From Eggerthella lenta DSM 2243 (lineage in GTDB: Bacteria; Actinomycetota; Coriobacteriia; Coriobacteriales; Eggerthellaceae), in assembly GCF_000024265.1 (NCBI RefSeq), contig NC_013204.1, forward strand, positions 186,001-250,000: a DNA stretch of 64,000 nt, in the 5' to 3' direction. The position numbers and the translations under genes were made by a program. The notes under the pieces are model-generated. The model did not search any database. It was not told the origin of the DNA and saw only the letters and a program-made list of their open reading frames with translations. Positions 7,969 to 15,332 of the stretch are shown here, one piece after another; within the stretch, counting starts at the first letter, position 1; every line of letters starts with the position of its first letter.

Positions 7969-10731
7969 ATGAAGGAAGCGCTGGACATTCAAGTCAAAGG
8001 CATCGTGCAGGGCGTGGGCTTTCGCCCCTTCGTCTACCGTTTGGCGAAGAAATACCTGATCGACGGATGGGTGCTGAACGCCACCGACGGCGTGTTCATC
8101 CATGCCGAGGGCGAGACGAAGCTGCTCGACGAGTTCGTCATCGAGCTGTCCGAGAACCCACCGGCCGCCTCGCGCGTGGAGGAAGTGACGCTGAAGGAAG
8201 TGCCGCTGGAGGACTTCGACTCGTTCGAGATCCGCTTCTCCGACGCAGGCGCCGTGGAGAAGACCACGCTCGTGTCGCCCGACCTGGCCACCTGCGACGA
8301 TTGTGCCCGCGAGCTGTTCAACCCGAACGACCGCCGCTACCGCTACCCGTTCATCAACTGCACGAACTGCGGCCCGCGCTTCACTATCATCGAGAAGCTG
8401 CCCTACGATCGCAAGAGCACGTCGATGAAGGACTTCCCCATGTGCGAGCGCTGCGCCCGCGAGTACGGCGACCCGTTGGACCGCCGCTTCCACGCGCAGC
8501 CCGACGCGTGCTTCGAATGCGGCCCCCATATCAGCTGGCGCGAACACGAGGGCATGCCCGGAGCGCTCGCCGGCGTTCATGCCCCCGGCGTTTCCGCCGA
8601 CGTGCCGGCCGCCCCTGACGTCCCCGCTGGCGCTTCCGCCTCCCATGCGGCGCAAACAAATGTTTCACGTGAAACATTGTGCGCTTCCGATGCCATTGAC
8701 GCGCCCCTGGGACCCATCGCCTGGGGAACCACGCGCGAGGAGAGCGATGCCATACTTGCGCGCGCCGTGGAACTGCTGCTGGCGGGCAAGATCCTGGCCG
8801 TGAAGGGCCTGGGCGGTTTCCATCTGGTGTGTGACGCGTCGAACCCCGAAGCGGTGGCGTTGCTGCGCGCGCGCAAGCGCCGCGAGGGCAAGGCGTTCGC
8901 CGTCATGATGGCCGATATGGAAGCCGTGCGTGCCTATTGCGAAGCGGGCGAAGCGGAGGAGGGCATCCTCACGGCCACGCAGCGCCCCATCGTGCTGCTG
9001 CGCAAGCGCCCCGATGCTGTTTTTGCTCCCGGCTTGGCCGACGCCCTCCCCGAACTCGGCGTCATGCTGCCCTACACGCCCCTCCAGCATCTGCTGCTGC
9101 ACGACTTCGCGAAAGCGAGCGGTTGTGCCGAGCGCAGCTCCCAGCGCGAAGCCGAAGGATCCCGCGCAGCGACGGCCGTCCCTATGCTGGTGATGACCTC
9201 GGGCAACATCCACGACGAGCCCATCGTCATCGACGACGAGGATGCCTACGAGAAGCTGTTCGCCGTGGCCGACGCGTTCCTGGGCCACGACCGCGCCATC
9301 CGCGCCCGCTACGACGACTCGGTGGTGCGCGTTATCGAAGCGGGCAGCGCCGGCGAAGCCGTCCAATTCATCCGCCGCGCCCGAGGCTACGCGCCGCTCC
9401 CGTTGGCGATGCCCGCGAAGGCGCGCGAAGGAGAAGATGTTTCACGTGAAACATCCGTTCGCGAACAGGGTTGCTCCATCTTCGCCACCGGGCCCGAGCA
9501 GAAGAACACGTTTGCGCTCACGCGCGACGCCGAGGCGTTCGTGTCGCAGCACATCGGCGACCTCGAGAACGCCGAAACCTACGACGCGTGGCTCCAGGCG
9601 AAGGACCGCTACGAAACGCTGTTCGAGATCGAACCCGACCGCATCGCGTGCGACCTGCATCCCGAGTACCTCACGTCGAAGTGGGCCCACGAGCAGAGCC
9701 TCCCCGTCACCGAGGTGCAGCACCATCATGCGCACGTCGTGTCGGTGATGGCCGAGCACGGCCTGGCCGGCCCCGTGTGCGGCATCGCGTTCGACGGCAC
9801 GGGCTACGGCATGGACGGCGCCATCTGGGGCGGGGAAGTGCTGCTCACCAACCTGACTGCGTTCGAGCGTTTCGCGAACTTCGCCTACGTGCCCATGCCG
9901 GGCGGCGCGGCGGCCGTAAAGCATCCGCTGCGCATGGCCTACGGCGTGCTGTGGGCGTTCGACCTGCTCGACCATCCGGGGGCTGCGGCTGCGCTCGAGG
10001 CTCTGGGCGAGCAGGCGGCCGTGTGCGATCAGATGATCGACCGCGGCATCAACACGCCCATGACCTCGTCCGTCGGCCGGCTGTTCGACGCGGCCAGCGC
10101 GCTGTTGGGCATCTGCGCCGAGCCTGCGTACGAAGGCGAGCCCGCCATCCTGCTGGAAGCCGCAATCGGGCGAACAGATGTTTCACGTGAAACATCTGCC
10201 GCCGACGCAACCGATGCGACCCCTGCTGACACCAACCGGGATCCTTCGACTCCGGCGCTTCGCGCCTCCGCTCAGAATGACGATGCCGGGCTTAGCGCCT
10301 CCGCTCGGGAAGCCGCGTCCCGTTACGCCATCGCGGTGGTGAAGAACACCGCCACTGCCGCCAGCACGGCGCAGGACACCTCGGTCGTGCTGTTCGATGC
10401 CGCGCCAGCGTTCGCCGCGCTGCTCGACGACCTCGCGGCCGACGTGCCTGTCGGCATCATCGCGCGCTGCTTCCACGACGCGTTCGTGCAAGCCATCGTC
10501 ACGGCGGCCGAGCTCGTGCGCAGCTTGTACGGCATAACCACGCTTGCCCTGTCCGGCGGCGTGTTCATGAACCGCTACCTGCTGGAGCACGCTCTGGCGG
10601 CGCTCGAGCAGGCGGGTTTCACGGTGGCCGTCAACCGCGATCTGCCGCCCAACGACGGCTGCATCTCCTTCGGCCAGGCTGTGGTAGCATGGGCTTCGAG
10701 CAAAGAAGAAGGAGAACAGCCATGTGCTTAG
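7969..10731 (+). CDS. hypF: Carbamoyltransferase HypF, enlarged by in-frame repeat insertions
   Basis: HypF makes the thiocarbamate/CN precursor for the Fe(CN)2CO centre of NiFe hydrogenases from carbamoyl phosphate and ATP. The ATG at 7969 follows GCGGAGGCGATCAT. Domains in order: acylphosphatase (GIVQGVGFRPFVYR, near residues 9-22), two zinc-finger pairs (CDDC/CTNC and CERC/CFEC), YrdC-like (GKILAVKGLGGFHL; RKRREGKAFAVMMAD), and Kae1-like (VQHHHAHVVSVMAEHG; GIAFDGTGYGMDGAIWGGE). It is 920 residues against a usual length of about 750-780. The excess lies in low-complexity inserts near residues 193-244, 383-402, 480-500 and 730-790. These contain VSRET (the parS palindrome read in frame) or RDPSTPALRASAQND (a dispersed repeat). 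The core motifs are intact, so it is probably functional. It overlaps hypC by 10 bp. Confidence 0.95.
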   Translation: MKEALDIQVKGIVQGVGFRPFVYRLAKKYLIDGWVLNATDGVFIHAEGETKLLDEFVIELSENPPAASRVEEVTLKEVPLEDFDSFEIRFSDAGAVEKTTLVSPDLATCDDCARELFNPNDRRYRYPFINCTNCGPRFTIIEKLPYDRKSTSMKDFPMCERCAREYGDPLDRRFHAQPDACFECGPHISWREHEGMPGALAGVHAPGVSADVPAAPDVPAGASASHAAQTNVSRETLCASDAIDAPLGPIAWGTTREESDAILARAVELLLAGKILAVKGLGGFHLVCDASNPEAVALLRARKRREGKAFAVMMADMEAVRAYCEAGEAEEGILTATQRPIVLLRKRPDAVFAPGLADALPELGVMLPYTPLQHLLLHDFAKASGCAERSSQREAEGSRAATAVPMLVMTSGNIHDEPIVIDDEDAYEKLFAVADAFLGHDRAIRARYDDSVVRVIEAGSAGEAVQFIRRARGYAPLPLAMPAKAREGEDVSRETSVREQGCSIFATGPEQKNTFALTRDAEAFVSQHIGDLENAETYDAWLQAKDRYETLFEIEPDRIACDLHPEYLTSKWAHEQSLPVTEVQHHHAHVVSVMAEHGLAGPVCGIAFDGTGYGMDGAIWGGEVLLTNLTAFERFANFAYVPMPGGAAAVKHPLRMAYGVLWAFDLLDHPGAAAALEALGEQAAVCDQMIDRGINTPMTSSVGRLFDAASALLGICAEPAYEGEPAILLEAAIGRTDVSRETSAADATDATPADTNRDPSTPALRASAQNDDAGLSASAREAASRYAIAVVKNTATAASTAQDTSVVLFDAAPAFAALLDDLAADVPVGIIARCFHDAFVQAIVTAAELVRSLYGITTLALSGGVFMNRYLLEHALAALEQAGFTVAVNRDLPPNDGCISFGQAVVAWASSKEEGEQPCA
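8659..8678. other. parS-like palindrome, site 3, inside hypF
   Basis: A 20-bp palindrome (core 8661-8676) read in frame as NVSRET. It sits in an Ala/Pro-rich insert between the zinc-finger and YrdC domains. Confidence 0.75.
9124..9175. repeat. Degenerate REP-like repeat inside hypF, copy 3
   Basis: GAGCGCAGCTCCCAGCGCGA continues into CGAAGGATCCCGCG and resembles the copy at 4705 with substitutions. It is translated in frame as ERSSQREAEGSRA, in a loop just before the conserved VMTSGN. Confidence 0.5.
9436..9455. other. parS-like palindrome, site 4, inside hypF
   Basis: A 20-bp palindrome (core 9438-9453) read in frame as DVSRETS, between the YrdC and Kae1-like domains. It is followed by CGTTCGCGAAC, itself a short palindrome. 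Confidence 0.75.
10175..10198. other. parS-like palindrome, site 5, inside hypF
   Basis: A 24-bp perfect palindrome (core 10179-10194, flanks CAGA/TCTG) read in frame as TDVSRETS, about 40 bp before another dispersed repeat. Confidence 0.75.
10238..10284. repeat. REP-like repeat inside hypF, copy 4
   Basis: GGGATCCTTCGACTCCGG continues to GCTCAGAATGACGATG, matching the intergenic copies in reverse orientation. It is translated as RDPSTPALRASAQND. A shorter partial repeat (GCGCCTCCGCTCGGGA) follows at about 10297-10312. Confidence 0.7.
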
Positions 10732-10979
10732 CCATACCTGCAAAAGTGACTGAAATGAAGGACAACCGTCTGGCTACGGTGGACATCCTCGGCGTCACGC
10801 GCGACATATCCCTCGACCTCACGCCGCAGGCGAACGTCGGCGACTTCGTGCTGGTGCACGCCGGGTTCGCCATCGAGGTGGTGGATCCTGACTACGCGCA
10901 GGAAACCATCGACCTCATCAAGCAGTTCCCCGAGCTGGCGGGCGACGACATCCCCGCAGCCGACGAGGTAGCGCGATGA
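10722..10979 (+). CDS. hypC: Hydrogenase maturation chaperone HypC
   Basis: 85 residues starting MCLAIPAKV, the invariant HypC N-terminus whose Cys2 binds the Fe(CN)2CO unit and the hydrogenase large-subunit precursor. AAGAAGGAG lies upstream inside the end of hypF. The start overlaps the hypF stop and the stop overlaps the hypD start (ATGA), so translation of the three genes is probably coupled. HypC works with HypD as the scaffold for iron-cofactor assembly. No hydrogenase structural genes lie in this window. Confidence 0.96.
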   Translation: MCLAIPAKVTEMKDNRLATVDILGVTRDISLDLTPQANVGDFVLVHAGFAIEVVDPDYAQETIDLIKQFPELAGDDIPAADEVAR

Positions 10980-12157
10980 CCTCCTCGACCGGAACGGATG
11001 TTTCACGTGAAACATCCGTCGAGCCGAAGGATAGGCCCGAGCACCTCGCGCGCGCGGTCGACGCGGCCACGATGGAATCCGAGCTGGCAGCCTTCAAAGA
11101 CCCTAAACTCGCGCGCGGTCTCATCGAGTCCATCGCGAAGCTGTCGCCCGCAGGCGGCGCCACGCTCATGGAAGTGTGCGGCACCCATACGGTGGCCATC
11201 GCGCGCAACGGCATCCGCAACCTCATGCCGGAAGGCACGCGCCTGGCGTCCGGTCCGGGCTGTCCCGTGTGCGTGACCTCGAACAGGGATATCGACACGG
11301 TCATCGCCCTCGCCCGCGTGCCGGGCATCACCATCGCCACGTTCGGCGACATGACGCGCGTACCGGGCTCCACGTCAAGCCTGCTCGCCGAGCAGGCGGC
11401 GGGCCGCAGCGTGCAGATCGTGTACTCGCCGCTGGACGCGCTCACTCTGGCCCAGCAGAACCCCGATCGCGAGATCGTGTTCGTGGGCGTGGGCTTCGAA
11501 ACCACCACGCCGCTGGTGGCCATGGCCATCAAGCGCGCGGCCGCGGCCGGCCTCAAGAACTTCAGCGTGTTCGGCGCTCACAAGAACATGCCCGGCGCGC
11601 TGGAGGCCATCATCAACGACCCGCAGCTCAAGGTGGATGCGCTCATCCTGCCCGGCCATGTCAGCACCATCATCGGCGCCGAGCCGTATCGGTTCTTGGC
11701 CGAGAAGTACGGCATACCCGGCGTCATCACCGGGTTCGAGCCGGTTGACGTGCTGCAGGGCATCGCCATGATCATGCGCCAACTGCACGAAGGCCGTGCG
11801 GACATCGAGATCGCCTACGCGCGCGGCGTCATGCCCGAAGGCAACCCCGTGGCGCTGGCCGCCATCGACGAGGTGTTCGAGACGTGCACCGCCCTCTGGC
11901 GCGGCCTGGGCGAGATTCCCGGTTCCGGCTACCGCATCCGCGAGGAGTTCGCGCAGTTCGACGCCGTGCGCCGTTTCCAGCCCGACGTCGAGCCCACGCA
12001 GGATCCGAAGGGCTGCCGCTGCGGCGACGTGCTTCGCGGCATCATGGCGCCCAACGAGTGTCCCTTGTTCCGCAAGGTATGCACGCCCGAGAACCCCGTG
12101 GGTCCTTGCATGGTGTCAAGCGAGGGCAGCTGCGCCGCGTACCACCGGTACTACTAA
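10976..12157 (+). CDS. hypD: Hydrogenase iron-cofactor scaffold HypD
   Basis: 393 residues. Conserved cysteine motifs are all present: EVCGTHT, SGPGCPVCVT, GFETTTP, GHVST, and the C-terminal 4Fe-4S set CRCGDVLRG, CPLF, CTPENPVGPCM and GSCAAYHRY. The ATG overlaps the hypC stop. The first 30 or so residues (TGTDVSRETSVEPK...) are not typical of HypD and contain a parS-like palindrome in frame. An internal ATG before ESELAAF would give a more standard length. HypE, HypA and HypB are not adjacent. Confidence 0.95.
   Translation: MTSSTGTDVSRETSVEPKDRPEHLARAVDAATMESELAAFKDPKLARGLIESIAKLSPAGGATLMEVCGTHTVAIARNGIRNLMPEGTRLASGPGCPVCVTSNRDIDTVIALARVPGITIATFGDMTRVPGSTSSLLAEQAAGRSVQIVYSPLDALTLAQQNPDREIVFVGVGFETTTPLVAMAIKRAAAAGLKNFSVFGAHKNMPGALEAIINDPQLKVDALILPGHVSTIIGAEPYRFLAEKYGIPGVITGFEPVDVLQGIAMIMRQLHEGRADIEIAYARGVMPEGNPVALAAIDEVFETCTALWRGLGEIPGSGYRIREEFAQFDAVRRFQPDVEPTQDPKGCRCGDVLRGIMAPNECPLFRKVCTPENPVGPCMVSSEGSCAAYHRYY
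10994..11019. other. parS-like palindrome, site 6, in the first codons of hypD
   Basis: A 26-bp perfect palindrome (core 10999-11014, flanks ACGGA/TCCGT), further bracketed by CTCGAC and GTCGAG. It lies 18 bp downstream of the hypD start and is read as DVSRETS. Confidence 0.75.
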
Positions 12158-12180
12158 AGAGAAAACAGGCGCTGCAGCAT

Positions 12181-12211
12181 CCGAAGGACCCCTCGTCGAG
12201 GGGTCCTTCGG
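12181..12211 (+). terminator. Hairpin after hypD
   Basis: Perfect 14-bp stem CCGAAGGACCCCTC and complement with a GTC loop, 23 bp after the hypD stop. It lacks a T-tract but is very stable. Confidence 0.7.
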
Positions 12212-12219
12212 ACTATCTT

Positions 12220-12243
12220 CGAATGTTTCACGTGAAACATTCG
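12220..12243. other. parS-like palindrome, site 7
   Basis: A 24-bp perfect palindrome (core 12224-12239, flanks CGAA/TTCG) just after the hypD terminator. The GTTCG tail shared with other copies follows. Confidence 0.75.
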
Positions 12244-12540
12244 TTCGATAGACTCGGATACGTCGATCCAGCGGCAAGACGACGCGGGAAATTTCCCAAA
12301 AGATATTCTTTTCAGTTGATTGTGCAGTCCCTATGCTCAGCGGCGCGCTCATGTTCGGTGCTGTGCGTGCATGAGTTACCCTTTTGTTTCCATCGCTATA
12401 CAGAACGAGAGAATTAATTGCGGATAATATCCAATATTGGGTCAAAAACTGCATAAAGGAGAAAACGCCGTCGTTCAACATTTTTGTGCATTTGAACAAT
12501 TTACTTATTCGTTTTGCTCAAATGTCTATGTAATTTCATG
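12244..12540. other. AT-rich gene-free stretch upstream of the amidinotransferase
   Basis: About 300 bp, clearly lower in GC than either flank, with no ORF carrying a ribosome-binding site. It holds a 10-bp palindrome CCAATATTGG at 12431-12440 and several A/T runs. This looks like a regulatory region. Confidence 0.5.
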
Positions 12541-12569
12541 TTGCAGTTGAACAAAAAAGATGGTATAAC
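12541..12569 (+). promoter_or_regulatory. Sigma-70-type promoter of the amidinotransferase gene
   Basis: TTGCAG (12541-12546), a 17-nt spacer, then TATAAC (12564-12569). This is the best consensus promoter seen in the window and implies a leader of about 130 nt. Confidence 0.75.
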
Positions 12570-12597
12570 TGGCTCATCGGCAAATCTGGAAGGACTT

Positions 12598-12688
12598 GCC
12601 ACGACGGGGTCTAAGCCGTGGCGCTCTCTCCAGCGAAGCTGCAGTTTGTAGTTGTGCCATCCAAATAGGCGGCGCCGGAAGCGCTGCC
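12598..12688 (+). promoter_or_regulatory. Structured 5' leader of the amidinotransferase mRNA
   Basis: Two hairpins are visible: GCCACG pairs with CGTGGC (12598-12622, 13-nt loop), and GGCGGCGC pairs with GCGCTGCC (about 12668-12688), the latter ending about 5 nt before the AAAGGAG ribosome-binding site. I do not recognise a known riboswitch consensus. Regulation by the leader is inference. Confidence 0.4.
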
Positions 12689-12705
12689 GGAGAAAGGAGA
12701 CTGTC

Positions 12706-13854
12706 ATGGCGAAGATAGTCAATTCTTGGAACGACTGGGATCCGCTGAAGCGCGTGATCGTCGGCCTGTGCGACAACTCGGTCATCCCGCCCGAGGAGCC
12801 CGCGACCTCCGAGAAGGTGCCGGTCGACTCCGAGATGCGCGGCATGTGGGGTCTCCGCCCGCTGCGCACGGTCGAGGTCGGCAACGCCTGCCTCGAGAAC
12901 CTCGTGAAGGCGCTCGAGGAGCGCGGCGTGGTCGTCGACCGCCCGACGCCCCTGCAGTGGAACCAGGCCATCGGCACGCCCGACTTCCGCAACGACTCGA
13001 TGATGACCTGCATGCCGCCCCGCGACATCCTGCTCACCATGGGCAACGAGATCATGGCCTCCGCCAACTCCTTCCGCTGCCGCTACTTCGAGTACCTGGC
13101 CTACTGGCCGCTCATGAAGCAGTACTTCGACGAGGACCCGGACTTCCTGTGGACCCAGGCCCCGCGCCCGCGCCTGACCGACAAGTCCTACAAGCACAAC
13201 TACTACGACGAGAAGATCTCGCTGGAGGAGCGCCTGGTGCGCACCGCCAACAAGGACTTCGTCACGACGGAAGTCGAGCCGATGTGGGACGCCGCCGACG
13301 TCATGCGCATGGGCAAGGACCTGTTCATCCAGCACGGCCTGACCACGAACCGCACGGCCATGGACTGGTTCCAGCGCTACTACCCCGAGCACCGCGTGCA
13401 CGCCGTGAACTTCCCGGGCGACCCCTACCCGATCCACATCGACGCGACCTTCGTGCCGCTGCGCCCCGGCCTGATCATCAACAACCCGCAGCGCAAGCTG
13501 CCCGAGGAGCAGCGCGCGATCTTCGAGGCCAACGACTGGCAGATCGTCGACGCCGCCCAGCCGGCCCACTCCGAGCCGCCCGAGTTCTGCTACAGCTCCG
13601 TGTGGCTGTCCATGAACTGCCTGGTGCTCGACCCGAAGACGGTCATCGTGGAGGCCTCCGAGGTCTACCAGCAAGAGGAGATGGACAAGCTCGGCATGAA
13701 CGTCATCCCCGTCGACCTGCGCGGCGCCTACGCCTTCGGCGGCGGCCTGCACTGCTCCACGGCCGACGTCTACCGCGAGGGCGAGTGCCTCGACTACTTC
13801 CCGAACCGCGTCGCCGACCCGACCCTGGTTCGCCCGGAGATGTGGAACGACTAG
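12706..13854 (+). CDS. Glycine amidinotransferase-like enzyme (AGAT family)
   Basis: 382 residues from an ATG preceded by AAAGGAGACTGTC. Family members move the amidino group from arginine to an amine (glycine in AGAT, giving guanidinoacetate and ornithine) through a Cys intermediate. The catalytic motifs are present: Cys350 in GGGLHCSTADV and His244/Asp246 in YPIHIDATF. MTCMPPRDI and GNEIMASANSFRCRYFEY are also typical of the AGAT/StrB1 group. Arginine deiminases share the fold but not this motif set. Almost every codon ends in C or G, more extreme than the neighbours, which suggests high expression. A transporter gene follows. Substrate specificity for glycine is not proven by sequence. Confidence 0.85.
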   Translation: MAKIVNSWNDWDPLKRVIVGLCDNSVIPPEEPATSEKVPVDSEMRGMWGLRPLRTVEVGNACLENLVKALEERGVVVDRPTPLQWNQAIGTPDFRNDSMMTCMPPRDILLTMGNEIMASANSFRCRYFEYLAYWPLMKQYFDEDPDFLWTQAPRPRLTDKSYKHNYYDEKISLEERLVRTANKDFVTTEVEPMWDAADVMRMGKDLFIQHGLTTNRTAMDWFQRYYPEHRVHAVNFPGDPYPIHIDATFVPLRPGLIINNPQRKLPEEQRAIFEANDWQIVDAAQPAHSEPPEFCYSSVWLSMNCLVLDPKTVIVEASEVYQQEEMDKLGMNVIPVDLRGAYAFGGGLHCSTADVYREGECLDYFPNRVADPTLVRPEMWND

Positions 13855-13906
13855 TCGCGTAGCTTGACCTACTTGTCACAGACAGGCATCGTCACTTCGT
13901 AAAAAG

Positions 13907-13946
13907 AAAGGGGATTCGGTTTGCAAGGCATTCCGGATCCCCTTTT
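13907..13946 (+). terminator. Terminator of the amidinotransferase gene
   Basis: AAAGGGGATTCGG pairs with CCGGATCCCCTTT (one mismatch), followed by TTCCTTTT. It lies 50 bp past the stop. Confidence 0.8.
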
Positions 13947-14043
13947 CCTTTTCATAATCCAATTATCACGCACAAACAGATCGGTCATGTAGGATCAAAG
14001 GTAAGACTCCAATCGTTTCGCATTCGATCTTGCATGACAAGAA

Positions 14044-14063
14044 AACCCCTCTGACAGGGGGTT
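14044..14063 (+). promoter_or_regulatory. Short leader hairpin before the DMT transporter
   Basis: AACCCC pairs with GGGGTT around a short loop, then AGGTGGGGCA and a T-run, and 30 nt later the AAGGAGG ribosome-binding site. It could be an attenuator. No known riboswitch class recognised. Confidence 0.35.
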
Positions 14064-14106
14064 AGGTGGGGCATACTCTTTTTTGCTACTGGTTTAAGGA
14101 GGACCA

Positions 14107-15246
14107 ATGGCAGACAACGCTAACAAGGAAATCAAGACCGCGACAGCCGATGACGGCTCGACCGGCTACGAGATGAAGATCGGTCTTGGCACCATTGCCA
14201 TGCTGATCTCGGCGACGGGCATGGGCTTGGTGCCCCTGTTCAGCCGCTGGGCAACTCGTACGGACATGTTCGACGGGGCGCTGGGTCTGAACGCTGGCGA
14301 CTCCATCGGTGCTTTGATGGCCGTGGGCCGCATGAGCATGGGCGTGCTGTTCTTCGTCGTCATCATGTTCGCTACGGGCAAGGTAGAGACGTTCAAGAAA
14401 CTCAAGCTGACGCCGGCCATCGCGTTGGGCGGCTTGATGATCGGCATGTCGCTGGCGTGCTACGTGACGTCTACGCTGTTGACCACCATCTCGAACGCTG
14501 TTCTGTTCATCTACATCGGTCCTGTCGTTTGCGTAGTGCTCGCGCGCATCTTCCGCAAGGAACCCATGTCTGCTTTACAGTGGGTATGCCTGGTTGCGGT
14601 GTTCATCGGCATGTTGTTCGGCAACAACCTGATGGGTTTCAACGAGTCTGGCTTCTTCGTAGACTTCAACCTGGTTCCGTCTACGCCTGAGTTCCCGCAG
14701 AAGGGTCTCGGCGACGCCTTCGGCCTGGCTTCCGGCTTCTTCTACGGCGCTTCGATGTTCTTCAACGGCTACCGTAAGGACGCCGACACCACGGCTCGTG
14801 GTGTGTGGAACTTCATCTTCGCCGTCCTGGGCGCTGGTGTTATCACCGTCGTCCTGAACTCGCTCGGTGCAAACCCCGGCATGGAGAACTGGGCTCTCAA
14901 CATCCACTTCACCGCATTCAACTGGATCGGTGCCCTGCTTTTGTGGGTCATCTGCGGTCCTGTGGCTCTGGGCTTCTTGCTGGTGGCTGGCCGCAACCTG
15001 CCGGCTGCTGACTACGGCACCATTGCGTACTGGGAAGTTCCCGTGGCCATCTTCGTGGGTCTGGTCGTGTTCGGCGAGGCCCTGACGGTTAACACGATTC
15101 TCGGTGGCATTCTCATCATCGGCGGCGGCGCTATCCCCTCTATCAAGGGCATGCTTTCCGCTCGCAAGATGAGAAAAGAAGAGGAGATTTGCGAGAATCT
15201 TGCCGCTCGCTTGGAAGAGGAAGAAGTCAAGGAGCACCTGCAGTAG
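14107..15246 (+). CDS. DMT-superfamily (EamA-like) transporter
   Basis: 379 residues with about ten hydrophobic segments starting at residue 25 (IGLGTIAMLISATGMGLVPLF). It has two EamA-like halves; the first holds VTSTLLTTISNAVLFIYIGPVVCVVLARI, the second ends YWEVPVAIFVGLVVFGEALT. A charged cytosolic C-terminal tail rich in Glu (EEEICENLAARLEEEEVKE) follows. The ATG follows AAGGAGGACCA. Such proteins usually export metabolites. Its position after the amidinotransferase suggests transport of a substrate or product of that enzyme. That link is inference, because a terminator separates the two genes. Confidence 0.85.
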   Translation: MADNANKEIKTATADDGSTGYEMKIGLGTIAMLISATGMGLVPLFSRWATRTDMFDGALGLNAGDSIGALMAVGRMSMGVLFFVVIMFATGKVETFKKLKLTPAIALGGLMIGMSLACYVTSTLLTTISNAVLFIYIGPVVCVVLARIFRKEPMSALQWVCLVAVFIGMLFGNNLMGFNESGFFVDFNLVPSTPEFPQKGLGDAFGLASGFFYGASMFFNGYRKDADTTARGVWNFIFAVLGAGVITVVLNSLGANPGMENWALNIHFTAFNWIGALLLWVICGPVALGFLLVAGRNLPAADYGTIAYWEVPVAIFVGLVVFGEALTVNTILGGILIIGGGAIPSIKGMLSARKMRKEEEICENLAARLEEEEVKEHLQ

Positions 15247-15253
15247 GTTTGGC

Positions 15254-15282
15254 GGCGTGCGCCTGGTTCTCGGGCGCACGCC
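15254..15282 (+). terminator. Terminator after the DMT transporter
   Basis: Perfect 10-bp arms GGCGTGCGCC and complement, then TTTCC, 8 bp past the stop. Confidence 0.75.
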
Positions 15283-15332
15283 TTTCCACTGAGAAGCGGT
15301 AATCCATAACCGGAAAGGAAGGGGTGTGATTC

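Noticed and set aside
8545-8700. Frameshift or sequencing error as explanation for the odd HypF segment
   Set aside because: The frame is continuous and conserved motifs resume in frame on both sides, at four separate insertion places.
4832-12243. Chromosome origin (oriC) in or next to the parS cluster
   Set aside because: No cluster of DnaA boxes, no dnaA, dnaN, rnpA, gidB or parAB genes, and no AT-rich unwinding region beside the sites. Origin proximity cannot be excluded but is not shown.
12570-12705. Guanidine, glycine or other known riboswitch before the amidinotransferase
   Set aside because: I looked for the conserved elements of guanidine and glycine riboswitches and did not find them. 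Only generic hairpins are supported.
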